Shown: positions 23,151 through 35,867 of the stretch, in pieces
Position numbering within the stretch: the first letter of the stretch is position 1
Layout: each line of letters begins with the position of its first letter
Source of the DNA: Cristatella mucedo
Lineage: Eukaryota > Bryozoa > Phylactolaemata > Cristatellidae
Length of the DNA stretch: 64,000 nt
NCBI GenBank assembly: GCA_009760855.2
Contig: WPIO01000130.1
Location: forward strand, 799,501 to 863,500
Direction: 5' to 3'
Position numbers and translations under genes: made by a program
Notes under the pieces: model-generated
Databases searched by the model: none
Told to the model about the DNA's origin: nothing
What the model saw: the letters and a program-made list of their open reading frames with translations, nothing else

Positions 23151-24133
23151 CGTTGTCCGTCGCTGGCAGAACAAGCGGCGCGTCCGAGTGCACGACCTGC
23201 AACTGAACGCGCGAGCGGCGGCTGCACCGCGCTGCTGCGTCGGCAGCGCGGCCGCATCGTCTGCTGCGTTTCGCGCGACGAGGCGCGGCTACCCGGCACC
23301 GGCGGTCTGTCTCGCGGCTTTCTCCATCCGCGCTCGCGCGCAAGGCCGCCGCGAGCGCCGCGGTGGCCGCTTTAAACAGCGCCGAGCGCGCGAAAACGGC
23401 GAGCGAAAATGCGCTCTGCGGCGCGTAAATGGAGTTCCGCCCCACTCCGGCGGCCCGGCAGCGGCCGGGCGTCGGCGATCGGTGCAGCATTCGCGGTTCG
23501 CAGCAGCGCGGCGATTTCCGCTGAGCTGCGGCCGACCGTGGCGAGTCATGCTCACGCACCGCCCCGCTAACTGCGACAGCGATTCCTCTCCTTTCATTCC
23601 GCTTCCGTGGTGAAGGCGCGCCGGGTTTCAGCAGCCGATTAGGCCCGCGCCGACTAAGCCGACGTCCTTGGCGACGCGCTCACACGCCACTCCCGCGCCG
23701 GCGCAGGGAGCGAGCTGTGAGCGAGGGTGCGCCACAGCGCGCACTGCGGTGCGCTGCCGCCGGTATCGTTACCTCGCGGGCTCGTCGCGGGGGCGGTGCA
23801 CGACGGATGGCCGCCGTCCGAGAACCGTTCTCCGGTGGTTTGCTCGTCCCGGCAGCCCGCCGGACCGTCGGCGGACTTAATACGGCGAGTGCAGTGCGCA
23901 GGCTCGCAGCCAGCCAATCGCCGATCGAGCCTCGCTCCTCCTCCTCCGCCAGGGACCCACGCAAGGTCGCCGCCGCGCCACTCTCTGAGCCCAGCGGCGA
24001 TTGATCGGACGCGATGGGTGGGTGTGGCCTGACGAGGCAGCAACCGGTTGGGCCGGACATGATTAGGGACGCTGAGAAGCGCAGCTCCCGTCTCCGCAGA
24101 GACGCGAGCAGTCCGCGACTCGCTGCTCTCTCA

Positions 24134-24170
24134 TGCTCTCTCTCTCTCTCTCTCTCTCGCTCTCCCTCTC
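24134..24170. repeat. short (CT)n array in the CpG-rich block
   Basis: CT repeat with CGCTCTCC interruption. Confidence 0.85.
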
Positions 24171-25469
24171 TCGGACGCGCAGCCTTTTCTGCCTATTTCG
24201 GCTAAGCCGATACGCACTCGCGCGTATGCCGTTCAGACGACGGGCGTGGGCGCCTCGGATGTGCAGCCGAGACCGGCGAGGGGACGCTCGCGCGCGCGCC
24301 CACCGCCTCCCTTTCTTCAGCCTCCGGCGCCAGTGAACGAGCGCTCCAGGGCCATGCCAGAAAAAGCCTTCGTTCGATTCCTTGCGGACCCGCCGACCGT
24401 CTTATCGACCGAACCGCGGGCGACAGCGGCGGTCGCGCGAACGCGACGTTAGCCGCGCGCCCCCGCCTCGTCGTATTCGGCTGCGGCGAAGGCACCGCGA
24501 GCGAGCGAGCGAGCGACTGACGGCGCTCGATTGGGAGGCGATCTCCGGTGCCGTTCGCCTGCGGCGAAGCGCGGCGACTGCGGCGGCCGAATACGGTTGG
24601 ACTGGACCACGTCGCCAGGCGGCGCGCTGCGGGTCGCAGCTGTGCAGCATGCGCGGCGGCAGCGCGCGGCGCACGCGAGCGTTCCAGCGGCGGTCAACGC
24701 GAGGTTCTTAGATTGTAAAAGTGAGCAGCAGCAGCAGCAGCAGTGCTGGGCCGCAGACGAGGCCGCCGCTTCCGCTTCCGAGCGCTTCTTTCTCGCCCTT
24801 TCAACCCTGAAATAAGATCGGCTCGATGGACCCCTGGAGCGAGTAATTCGATTAATCCTAGCAACGAACAACGCGGTCGCGCCGCCGCGGTCGCGCCGCA
24901 TGCCCGGCGGAACGCCTACAAGGGGGCGATGCTGACATTAGAGGAAGGCGTTTCGCATGTTGATGGACGCGCGCGCGCGGGGGAGGGGCGGGAGGAGCCG
25001 TGCTTTCGTCGTCGGTCAGACTTTGCCTGCGCAGCGGCGGCGACGCTCTTTTTAATCGGCTCGTCCGTGTACGGACGGGGCCGCGCTGCGACGCGGGCGC
25101 ATACAAAAATATCCTCCGTCGATTGGCTTTGACTTTGTCGCCCTCTCCTTCCAGCCGCCTACGGCGCGCCGTTCCCTGCGGAGAATTGGCCGTCGCTCCA
25201 GACTCCTGCTCGCTTTCTGCTGACGGCGAAGCGCGGCTTAACTTACGCCCTTTGGCCGACGGACGCACGCGGGCTCCCGGCAGAAGTCGAGAACGAGTTG
25301 TTTCTCGCTCGGCGGCGGCGGTATCGCGACACTCGCAGCGGCTGCTCACGCCCACGGGAGGGGACGTACTGTCGTTTCGCTCCTCCCAGCTTTCAAGCGC
25401 TCTCGTAGCTTGCCGCGTTTCCCCAAAAAGCGACAAAAGGCGAATGATGGTTCAGCCGCGCGCAGATGA

Positions 25470-25643
25470 TTGGTGAGCCGTAATGGCTCACTAGGTAAGG
25501 CGGTTGCTTTTCACGACCTCGGCCCCGAGGTCGTGGGCTCGAATCCTGCAGTGGGCGATCCTTTATCGCCACTGCAAGCGGCGGTGATAGCCGTAAAGGC
25601 TCTCCAGTCGCTATACAAAAAGAGGCGTTAAATCAGCTAGCAT
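25470..25643 (+). mobile_element. SINE-2 copy inside the CpG-rich block
   Basis: Near full length. Head GTGAGCCGTAATGGCTCACT, A-box-like AGGTAAGGCGGTTGC, B box GTGGGCTCGAATCCTGCAG, body GCAAGCGGCGGTGATAGCC, and end GCTATACAAAAAGAGG then TTAAATCAGCTAGC. The only clear transposon in this 8.7-kb domain and among the least diverged SINE-2 copies. Confidence 0.85.
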
Positions 25644-26418
25644 TTCGCAGTCGCGCAGATCGAAGAGCGGCCGGCCCGGCATGCTCGGCGAGACCGCTGT
25701 GTAAATTAGCAGAGCCCGGCGGCGGCCGCGGCCGGTGTTCGCGGCCAGCTTTGCATCGCGCTCAACACTTTGCGCAGCGCGCGGAGAATGTAATGCGCGA
25801 ATTCGGCTGCCTGGCTCCGCGCGGCGATGCACTCTCGCCGCGCGGAGCCAGTGATCCGCCGACCGAACGAGCGAGCGAGCGGCGGCCCTCGCCGCCTCCC
25901 CCCCCCCGAGCAGACGACGCCATTGCTGAAGCGTCGACGGCTGCGCGCGCTTGCAGCCTCGCTCTGAGTGGGCACCGACTGGCCGTTCCTCCTCCGGTCG
26001 AGTGCTCCGGGCATCGATGCGAATCGGGAGAATCGAGCTGACTTTCTGGCCCGAGGAGCCAGGTTGATCGCCGACGAAATGCCCTAGGACCGCCAGCAGG
26101 ACCCGATGCTTTTGGCGTCGCGTTCCAGGATGCCCGCCCCTCACCTCCACCCAGTAACCGGCAGGCCGAGGGAAAAGCGCACAAATCCAAATACTTGTCC
26201 AACACCTAACGATAGAGCACTTTGTTTTCGGGCGACGCTCGCAGGGATCGCATGCCGGGCGTGTGCGCGCGAAACCAACTGATACGCGCAATTGCAGCGC
26301 CTCGTTGCAGCTTGTGCGTCCAGTATTTCGCTGCTCTGGTGGGCGACGATCGGTCGACGATCTTGTAGATTCTTTCCCGCCAAATATTTGGCTGAAGTGT
26401 GCTTTTGGGCGACGGCGC

Positions 26419-26456
26419 TATATAAGTCCAGCCGGCAGCTCGGCGCAGGCTCATCT
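26419..26456 (+). promoter_or_regulatory. possible TATA-type core promoter
   Basis: TATATAAG at 26419-26426 in GC-rich DNA, with an initiator-like TCATCT at 26451-26456, 32 bp from the TATA start. Spacing and context fit a core promoter directed rightward into the remaining 1.8 kb of the CpG-rich block. No transcript is identifiable downstream. Confidence 0.3.
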
Positions 26457-27550
26457 TACAAGTGTCGAGTTCTCGCTCGCTCGCTCGCCAATCCGTAGAA
26501 TCTCATCTGGCACTGCGACGTCGCTTTACAGTACTCTCTGCCGATCAGTTCATTTCGAGCAGAGGGAGCAGCAGCACCGCGACGCCGCTGCGCGACGCTG
26601 CGACGCCGCGCGCTTGCCCCGCCAGCGCGCGCGGCTCTCGCCCTTACAGCGCCCAGCGTCCCGCACCTGCTCAGCGGAGAGGCGACGGACGGTGCCGCTA
26701 CCTGCATCCGTCGCCACCGTACCGCGGCGCCACCGAGGAAGCAGCAGCGTGCGAAAGCGACGCGTCACACGCTCAAGCTGGGAAAGGATGCAAGTTCTAG
26801 CGGCACCTCGGCGAATTGGACGCGTCGTCGTCAGGCTCTCGACAGTGTCGATCGCCGCGCGCGCGCGCGCAGTCCTGCGCAGCCGCTGCGGAGCGACGAG
26901 CGCAGCGGCGAGGGAAGGACTACTTGCGCGAGTCGCTCCGCCAGCCAACGCCTGCGACTCGCTTCCGCCGGTTCTACCGCCGCTCGATCTTCGTCGACGC
27001 GCCCGCCGCTGCCGCCTTCTAGCCGGCTGTAGCCCAGGAGACCTGCGGCGTCAGTGCTGCCGTCGCGCAGAGCGGCGAATAAGACCGGCAACAGCTAAGC
27101 GTGATGTCCAGAGCGGACGTCAAGAGCGCGGCGCTGCCTGCGCAACGGTCGACGGGGCCGGCGCGAACGTCCGCAAATATTTGCTAGTTCAAAGAGCAAA
27201 CATTCGCTCCGCGATCTCGCCGGCTGGCCACGCAGGCAGTGCCGCCGCCGCCACCGCCGCCGCCGCCGCGCCACGTCCTGCAGCCCTCCGACGCTGCCAA
27301 CTTGACGCGACGCGAAGTCAAGTGAGCGGCTCGAGAAAACGCTGCCGCACCGGCGTTTACCCAGGGATTAATTCCGCTCCTCTAGACACGCCGCCGGAAG
27401 ATTAGCTGCTTCCGCCGACGCCGCCTCCTCGGCGGAGCGCCGCTGACCGTCCGCTGGCGACTATGCGGCTGCCGTTGCCCGCCGCGCAGTTCTACGCCGA
27501 ATGAAGCCGAGGCGAGAACGCGCTTTCTCCGCAGGAGCGTGCGAAGCTCG

Positions 27551-27741
<191 letters not shown>

Positions 27742-28969
27742 ATAGACAGTGGCCACCAAACGACTGCCAGATGGCCCAGCCGTTCCGGTCGGCTTGCCAG
27801 CACCGACTGCCAGCGACAGGGCTGCAGTTCACCTAGCGGCGGCGGCGGGACTGCAAGTAGTCTGCCGTCGCCGCCGTCGCCGCCGCCGTCGCCGTCGCCG
27901 TCGCCGTCAGCGCCGCCGCCGCCACGGGATCGTCGAGGAGGAGGAGGCAAAGCGTCAGCGCGCGGTGCGTACAGCGGCGCTCTGGGATACGTGAGCAGCG
28001 CACTTTCGCCTTTGCCATCTGACCGCTGCCAAGACTGCTCCGGCTCCGGCGTGCGAGCAGAACTTACAGCAAAAGCCGCCCCTCGAAGTTGCCAGCTACA
28101 GCGGCGGCACTTCCGAACTAAAAGTGCCTAGAACCGCAAGCGTAGCGCGGGCACGCAGCGGCGCGCAGCGGCGTCGAAGTTCTAGGGCGCTCAGCGGCGC
28201 CAGTCACGGCCGACGTGCGCTGCCGGCAAAGCTGGCAAGAGCCGTCAAAAGCCGCTTTGCTGGCAAAGCCGGCAAAGCCCTACACCAAAAATACAAAATT
28301 GAACTTCCATACCCTAAGCCGCAAACCCAAAAACATGCAACCAACCATGTGGCTGTCGAAATTGTATCTGCACACGGTAGTGCAAAATATATTAACTAGT
28401 TTGATACCGCGGTCGACGGCGGAAGCTTTGGTAAGCGATATGATGTATACTTCTTTACGACGAACTCTAGTAACTAGCACACGGCACAATATCTGCTCGT
28501 AATAAGACGCACGTGAGAGCAGAGCGTTTTCTTTGCTTAGCGAGTGTACAAGTGCTTTGGATTTTCCCCTGCTGCACCAAGAAATGAAAAAAAGATTGCT
28601 AATTACGAAAGAAGAAATTTCCTCATAAGACTCATAGGACATCACATCTATAGCGTCGCAAGTTTTAAAAAAATATTGTTTGCTCATTTTGACAGTTTCT
28701 ATCAAGTGCATTATTATTATTATTGTAGTCATGATTATTGTAGCAATAATGAAATTATACGTCCGATGTGCGGCTGAGCGCTCCACTCGTTCTTGGGCGC
28801 TCAGCCGCTCGACGGTGATGCCGCCAGGAGTGGCGGCATCGCTAGTTTGCTCACCGCTCGGAGCCGACGCACGCGTATGCGCCTGCCCACGCTACATGGC
28901 ACGGCGCGCGTCCGTCGCCGGCTCGCATGCGACCTTGGGCCACCAGGCGAGAGAGCGAGCGGATGTAGC

Positions 28970-30033
28970 TTTGCTTTGATCCCTCCCCGCCTTCGAGCAC
29001 CTCGAATTCTCTCAACTCACTTGCTGCATGTATTGATGACATCCGCACATGGATGGCAGCAAGTTCTCTTAAACTAAATGATTTTAAAACTAACTTCCTA
29101 GTTATGGGCAAGCCCACAGGGATTCAGAAATTAGAAAAGCTGACGCTCAAAATTGGCTCTGCCAGCATATCTCCTGTTGAATCAGCTCGAAATCTAGGTG
29201 TCATGTTCCAAAGTGACCTCTCGTTAGACGATCACATCAGCTCCACAATCAAGTCTGCCTACTTTCAGCTGCATAACATTACTAAAATTCGGGCTTGTTT
29301 AGATAAGGATACCAGTTCTAAGTTAGTCCATGCATTCGTGACATCCCGTCTTGACTTCTGTAACTCACTGCTTGCTGGCCTACCGGCATATGCAATCAGG
29401 CGATTACAGCTGGTGCAAAACTCAGCAGCTAGGCTTGTCTGTCGTGAGCGTCGCAGTTGCCACATCACACCACTTCTCGCCGACCTGCACTGGCTACCAG
29501 TCAAGCAACGGATTGACTTCAAGGTTTTTTCGCTCACTTTTAGGTCCTTTTATTCTTTGGCTCCAGCCTATCTCTCAGATCTACTCTCCCACCAGGCCAA
29601 GCATCGTACCACCCACTTTTCGGAATCCAACTGTTTACCAGCACCTCATACAAACCTCAAATCCTTTGGAGACCGTGCACTTAGTTCGTATGTTCCCAAA
29701 GCCTGGAACTCACTCCCGACTTGCGTCAGAACATCCCCTGACTTGACCACTTTTAAAAAGCACTTAAAAACACCTATTTAGAACAGCATTTAGTGGGTCC
29801 CTGTGATTCGTCCTTGATATGCTTATGCGTGCTGACACTGTGCATGCTGCCACTAACCACACTTGCATGCTGACCTTGTGCACGTCACCCCTAACCATGT
29901 TAATAATGTTGTTTATCAAGCACGATATTACTCAGCATTCAATCGCGTTTCTCTTTGCAGCAAATGTAAAGCGCCTAGAAAGAGATCGAGTTCTCTGAGG
30001 GCGCTTTATCAAGTGCATTATTATTATTATTGA
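28970..30033 (+). mobile_element. LINE-A copy, 5'-truncated, with 242-codon RT ORF
   Basis: Begins about 28970 in the region equivalent to just after RT motif C. An open frame runs 29053-29781 with [37 protein letters not shown] and LHWLPVKQRIDFKV, ending with TFKKHLKTPI before a stop. 3' UTR 29782-30000, then GAGTTCTCTGAGGGCGCTTT and (ATT)n. Very similar to the 39.7-41.4 kb element on the opposite strand, so both are fairly recent. Confidence 0.88.
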
Positions 30034-30500
30034 TGTGACCTTCGGCCATTCGGCCTACAGGCCATCGGGCGGCGTGGGCCGAGCTCGTGCCGAGCGGCCT
30101 AGCCGCCGCTCCCACCCACGGAAGCGGTCGCCAGCTCGCGCTAATTGCGCCGGTTGGTCGGACGCTGGGCGATCGCCGCGAGCCGGCCATAGCGACGGGG
30201 GGGGGGGGGTATGCACCTTCGCAGTGCACCCCGTCGCACCGCCACCATTTCCGAGCCCGCGACCGCTTCTTCTTCCGAGCGTCGGCGCCGGCTCGACACT
30301 CGCGATATTTGGACGCCGCTTCGTTCGCTTGCTCGCTTCGCGGTTTAAACTGGCCGCTGTGGCCTCGGGCCGCCGCTGCCTCCGCTGGCGCTCCTCCGCT
30401 GCCTCCGCTGGCGCTCCTCGCAGGAGGCAGCACCGCCTCACGCGCGCGCGCTCTGCCGCCGCCGTCCGGCACTGACAACATTCGCACGCCCGCTTAGACT
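30034..30500. other. GC-rich insert between two LINE copies
   Basis: CpG-dense 470 bp with a G13 run near 30197 and an internal 27-bp-scale repeat (CCTCCGCTGGCGCTCC twice at 30377-30419). ORFs on both strands are low-complexity and unrecognised. Confidence 0.5.
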
Positions 30501-31212
30501 GGGAGACTACGTCCAAGTTGGTCCGTGCATTCGTGACATCCCGTCTCGACTTCTGCGGCTCGCTGTTGCTCCGGCCTGCGCCATCGTGCGCTCAAAGTCG
30601 GGGCACAACTCGGCAGCTAGACTCACCTGTCGTCATCGTCACAGTTGCCACATCACACTACTTCGCGTCGACCTTTGCTGGCTCCCAATCAAGCAACGCG
30701 TCGATTTCAAGGTTCTGTCACTCACTTTCATTCTCTTGCTCCAGCTATCAAAGCTAGTCCTCAATCATCAGGCTAAGCATCGTCCTACCTAACCTCTCTC
30801 CTGAGTCAAGTCGTCCAGCTGTGCAGCAGCGAACCAACCTCATATCCTTTGGAGACCGTGTCGTTACTGTATGCTTCCAAAGTCTAGAAATCACCTACGA
30901 CTGACGTCGCGACATCCCCATGACTTGGTGACCTTTAAAAAGAAGCTATACACGCACCAGTTCCTCAAAGCATTTGTCAAATCCTTGCGATCCTTTGTGT
31001 TCCAATTCGCTCTGACACGGTGCCTTGTAGCACTAATAATATTACCCATGTTGACGCTCTGCATCTTACCACTAGCCATATTATATTAATAGATTTTGAC
31101 GCCGCGTGTTTCCACTAGCCATACGGCCATGCTTCTTTTACCGCATCGCAAAGCATCTAGAAAGAGATTAAGGTCTCTCATTTCCCAATACGAGTGTATT
31201 ATTATTATTATC
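30501..31212 (+). mobile_element. diverged LINE-A-type RT C-terminus and 3' end
   Basis: Matches from GTTGGTCCGTGCATTCGTGA through the CHITLLRVDLCWLPIKQRVD-like region to a 3' end with AAGAGATTAAGGTCTCTCA and GAGTGTATTATTATTATTA. Several frameshifts. It is a different subfamily from the 29-kb copy. Confidence 0.78.
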
Positions 31213-31548
31213 TTTTTCAGAGAGGTAGTTTACGACTTAAAACTGCACCTGAAATGGAATGATTCTAATTGAATTTGGAATATTTTGCCAAAATGCTTGA
31301 CTTGTGGAGGTCAAGGGCTAACAGTGCAGTAGCTTGCTCATTTACATGACCTAGCAATGACGCTGATATAACATTATATCAAGTGGAATCCAAATGGAAT
31401 GCATTGAATTGCTGGAATTGTATTTGGCAAGACTTCTTGATCTTGATAAGACGGTTATATCTGTCAGGATCTGGCTCTGACAGACAGCTAGTCGATGAAG
31501 GCAATCTGACATGTGACAGACGTCTTCTAGAAGAAGTCGCTGCTTGGC

Positions 31549-31550
<2 letters not shown>
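31213..31550. other. no recognisable gene
   Basis: AT-rich unique DNA leading into a CT array. One ORF (31383-31634) runs into the array and is not credible. Confidence 0.5.

Positions 31551-31631
<81 letters not shown>
31551..31631. repeat. (CT)n microsatellite
   Basis: About 80 bp of pure CT repeat. Confidence 0.96.
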
Positions 31632-31632
<1 letters not shown>

Positions 31633-31803
31633 AGGTTAGTTTTATTCTTCTAGAATGATGATACGGTGATTTTAACCAAAACCTTCAGCCCACAGTGAAA
31701 ATTTAAACACCAATGATATGATGACTTCTTGCATAGGTAGCAAGAGTTTTAGCAATTAAAATTTGAGTATTTTAACAAAGCAATCCCGAGGAAATTTGTG
31801 CAG

Positions 31804-32090
31804 CGTCACGCAACGACATCTACTCTCCAACTGCCGACTATGGCACATCTTTTTCAGCGGTCCTGAACTGCTACTTCTATGCTACTCACTACCTCAACTG
31901 CTCTGCTAACTCTGCTATGCTTCCCACTTTCTCTTTGTTGCGTGAGACGAAGTCTGTTGGCTACCGAATGCGTACCGAAAGCCGCTTAGGCTGTGAGTGC
32001 GCTATACAAAACTCTCCTGCGTAACACCCACATGGTCTTTATGACTTTGTGGAGTTACTGACGGAGATACATTACATTACATTACATACA
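31804..32090 (+). mobile_element. LINE-B 3' end
   Basis: Plus orientation from TCACGCAACGACATCTACTC to the tail ACGGAGATACATTACATTAC. Ends in ATTACATTACATAC, the (TACAT)-type terminal repeat of this family. Confidence 0.83.
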
Positions 32091-32252
32091 GCGTTCGATG
32101 CCTAAAATGACCTGCCGGCGTCGGAAATAGGCTTCGTGCGAACAAGATATGGAGCGACCTGGGGTATTTATTTTCGCCCAATGTACTTTTACCCAATGTA
32201 TTTTTGCCTGAGACCTTCAACCACTTGAGCGGTGAAATAACTCATGGAATAT

Positions 32253-32412
32253 AAAAAGGCTAGCTGATAAAATAGCTTCATTTATGTGGTGGTCAACTAG
32301 CCTCGACGGCTTTAACTGCCGCATGCAGTGGGCAACAAAGGATTGTCCTGCTGCAGGGCTCGAGCCCACGACCTTGATCGTCAAGTGCGAGCGTCCTATT
32401 CTTGAGCTAAGA
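32253..32412 (-). mobile_element. SINE-2 copy, diverged
   Basis: Minus orientation. AAAAGGCTAGCTGATAAAAT end, body GCATGCAGTGGGCAACAAAG, and B box GGGCTCGAGCCCACGACC. Confidence 0.7.
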
Positions 32413-33599
32413 GCCAGAGGCAAACTACTAGCGGCTCATCTGCCGCTATGTTAATGCAGTTATTAGGTCAGATGATCTGTACTTTTGTGCACCAGCTTGT
32501 GCCAAAGCTTAGTAACAGCTTTGGCAAAAAGCATCTGACAAGCTGAGCGTCGAGCATCTGACCGCCGAGGGAAATCCCAGCGTGCTTTCTTCACGAAGGT
32601 AACGTCAATGCTGCAGCTGTCGATCGACATTTTTGCTTTTGTAGCCTCATTTAAAGCATCCACGATATATACAGTAGATACTGATTAAAATTGAAAGATT
32701 GACGTAGGAGCACAGTCGAGATGCTAAACGTTTTAGTTGTGGTTGACGTTTAGATGCACGATCTCTCGATGGCATCGTTTTGCAGAAGCACTACAGTCAA
32801 ATGACGTCATTGCTTCCGCAATATGAGTGAAGCCACTGACGTCAAATGGACATATACGAGAAGAAACCCGTGCGAGGTAGTTGCTTTTGAAATGGGTCGG
32901 TAGTTACGGGTCCTTGCATAACGTTGCCGGTTGCTGACGAATGGAAAAGACCCTTGCAGGCCTGCAGTCTTGAGATGGCTTAGCTTAGCCGAGTGACTGG
33001 TACTTCCAGCGTCGCCTCGTTTTCGATGCCAATAACATCGAGATCCGCTTTAGCACAAATGTTCCGCCTGAACGGCTTGAACACCGCAAGCGCGCTTCCC
33101 AACAGCTATTCATAAGTGGCTTACTGCTAAGCTGACTCCACGCTAGTAAATCTGATTACCAAGGCAAAATCTTACGATTTGAGTAGATTATCGAAGCTAG
33201 ATAATTCATGTGGAATTTAAAGAACACCTTGTCAAATTCCGTGGTGCAATTGCGTCAGAGGCCATGCAGCTCCGAGCCAGATAAGAGAGGCTCAAGTCTC
33301 GAGGGCGGTTCGGGGCTGGCGGCGGCAAAGAGTAGCCCCCTCCCCTAATGCATTCCTGCGCCCGTACTCAGCTTTCAATGTCCGTGAAAGATAAACACAT
33401 AGGCGCATAGACACTCAGTCGCTCTCCTTAAGTCGGCAGTGGCAGCAGAGTTCGGTGGAGGCGCTTAGTAGCTAGGCGACCGAGGGTTGCCTGAAGCAGA
33501 TGAAGCCCATGAAGGCAGGCAGCCCACAATGAACTTCAGATCAGCAGCGTCACTCGCTCTTCTTCCGGAATTCCGAGTAATCCCAGACGTGCTCCGTGA
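32413..33599. other. no recognisable gene
   Basis: A 66-codon minus ORF at 32463-32663 and other short frames have no recognisable domain. Confidence 0.45.
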
Positions 33600-33858
33600 T
33601 ATGGCTCGTGCTACTCAACTTGCTGGGTCTCTAGTCACTTTTCTTCTCAGTCTGCTGTCGTACTGAGCTGCCACTTCCAGCACAGTTGCTATTCGGCTCC
33701 TCGACTGCCTCCTGGCTCAGCTATACTTCACACGTTCTCTTTGCTGCTTGAGATTAAGTCTGTTGGCTACCGAATGTGCACCGAAAGCGGATCGTGCATT
33801 GAAAAGAGCTCTCTCTAGGATACCATCCACTTAGTCCTAGTGGCATTGTCGAGTCATG
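33600..33858 (+). mobile_element. diverged LINE-B-like 3' end
   Basis: Shares the order of LINE-B blocks (GAGCTGCCACTTCCA, CTGGCTCAGCTATACTTC, AAGTCTGTTGGCTACCGAAT) but is strongly diverged, and the terminal repeat is not clear. Confidence 0.5.
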
Positions 33859-33859
33859 G

Positions 33860-35555
33860 GCAGAGATAATTCGATATTATCGTGATATACCGACTTCCTT
33901 CTGGCTGTCAACACTTGTTTATAGAAGAGTTTTTGGAGTTCCTCACTAAAATATTTGTGTGTGACAGGCTGTTACTGATTGCAGGAGACTTCCACATTCA
34001 CCTTGACAACGCTAGCAGCAGCCAGGTCCGCTCATTTCTTGATTGTCTGGAGAACTTTGGTTTGGTCCAACGCATGAATCGTGCCACTCATCTCGGTGGC
34101 CATATCCTGGATCCCGTTATCACTAAGGATGTCTGCCCCACTGACCTTGTGGTGTACCCGCTGACCCTCTTGGATCATTGTTCGGTCTCGTTTACTGTTC
34201 CTGTTCCGTTGTACGTACAGGGCAACGCCGAGTTTTTCCAGCGACTTAACTTATAAAGCATTTTCCAAGATACATTTTTTTAATCTGTATGTGAAGCGGG
34301 TCTCCTTGATCTGCACCCAGACTCGACCGACAGCCTCAATAACTTCACCGATAGCGAGTGAACGAAGCACTCAGGAGATGCTCTGTACTCAGGAGATGCT
34401 CTGTACTCGGACAGAATTTACAGGAGATGCTCTTGACGAGCATCTCCTGTAAATTCTGTCCGAGTACAGAGTCGTGGAGGTTCCTTTCAATTTACGAAAG
34501 AACTTCAAAAGATGCGCCGTGCTAAGCGCTGGCTTGAATTCGGATTAGGAAGTCTGGGTCTGATTAAGACCTGGTCAACCTCAAAGACTTCCTCTGAATC
34601 TACACCGGGAAGCTTAGAAAAGCCTGAGCTTCTTTCTTCACTCGAAAACTGAAGTCCTGCAAGTCAGACCCAAAACAGATTTATAAGACGGTAAACAGTT
34701 TTCTGGTCAATTCTGAGAGGTCTCACTCCCCAGATATCAATGGCTCAGACGAACATTGTTCAGCCTTCTTCCCTGAAAGAATTGTGTACATTCATGCTTC
34801 AACAAATCATCCTCCGACTAAACCAATTACTGAATCGCAACCTGTGACCTTCCTTAAAATATTTTCTGAGATTTCTCGTGCGATGTGGCTACCTTGATAA
34901 GGTATAGTAAAAAGAGCTCGTCTCATGAAGACCCTATAACATAATCACTGTGATCTTTACTGGCAGACAAACTTAGGCCAGTCTTAACCGAGATCGCTAA
35001 TGCTTCTCTGGAAAAATGGGTTGTATCCAAGTCCTTTAAATCGGCTATCGTTAGACTGACACTTAAAAAACCAGTGTTAGATACAGAGGTCTTTGCGAAG
35101 TATCTCTCAGTTTCCCTTCTTCCTTTTCTGTCAGAGATTGTTACAGAATTGTCGCTAAGCAACTGGTAGCACGCATGGACACGAATAAAAGGATTTCACA
35201 CAAATTTCAATCAAGGTTCAAGCGGCAGCACTCCAATGAAACTGCTCCCCCTTCGCGAAACCAGTGAGGATCCTATGCAGGAACGACGACGGGAATGCCA
35301 CTGCCCTAGCGCTGCTACATCTATCAGCTGCCTTCGACGCCGTTGATTACAATAGCCCTACTTGAACGATTGAGAACAATTATCTGTCTGGCGGGCGAGG
35401 CGCTGGCGTGGTTTAAATCGTACTTGTCCGATCGTGTTCAATGCGTGCCGTGTGGGGGTCAAGTCTCATCCACCAGACCGGTTACCTACGGAATCCTTTG
35501 AAGGTCAAGGTCCTCGGTTGCACGATTGCCTCTTTATAGAGTGCATTACTATTAT
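33860..35555 (+). pseudogene. LINE (L2/CR1-type) copy with partial endonuclease and RT
   Basis: Only copy here that keeps part of the endonuclease. The 33882-34256 frame has YRLPSGCQH at the start, LLIAGDFHIHLDN (the conserved GDFN-like motif with Asp) and the C-terminal part VITKD followed by LLDHCSVSF (catalytic Asp-His pair). RT traces follow in broken frames: a fingers/palm segment near 35200, motif A-like LSAAFDAVD near 35320, and AWFKSYLSDRVQC then TYGIL near 35405-35500. The 3' end ATAGAGTGCATTACTATTATT lies at 35537-35557. Multiple stops and indels: long dead. Part of the interval (34380-34475) is occupied by a perfect hairpin. Confidence 0.75.
34399..34471. repeat. perfect 34-bp inverted repeat with 5-nt spacer
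   Basis: Left arm 34399-34432, spacer TTGAC (34433-34437), right arm 34438-34471. The right arm is the exact reverse complement of the left. A partial direct copy of the left arm (CAGGAGATGCTCTGTACT) precedes it at 34371-34398. It lies inside the dead LINE. Confidence 0.95.
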
Positions 35556-35805
35556 TATTCTCGTAAGTTCATACAAAAGTTGAAGCTTCATGAAGCTTAA
35601 AAATAAGGGTGACGTCTGTCATTTTTAAGTGACCGCTACCAAAGTTAAGGTTTTTCCACTCTAGAGAAATTCCTAGATGCACATGAGAATGTGTGTCTGC
35701 AGCAATATGTACTTTGATGAGCAGTTGGGCGATGCAATAATCTAATCCAGCGTTGCTATGTCTTTCCCTCTCTCATTCTCGTTCACTCTCCCGTCCACTT
35801 GCTCT

Positions 35806-35867
<62 letters not shown>

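Noticed and set aside
26263-27405. 380-codon plus-strand ORF in the CpG-rich block
   Set aside because: Composition is dominated by Arg, Ala, Ser and Pro with no domain-like pattern. Several other frames are equally open there, as expected from scarce stop codons in GC-rich DNA.
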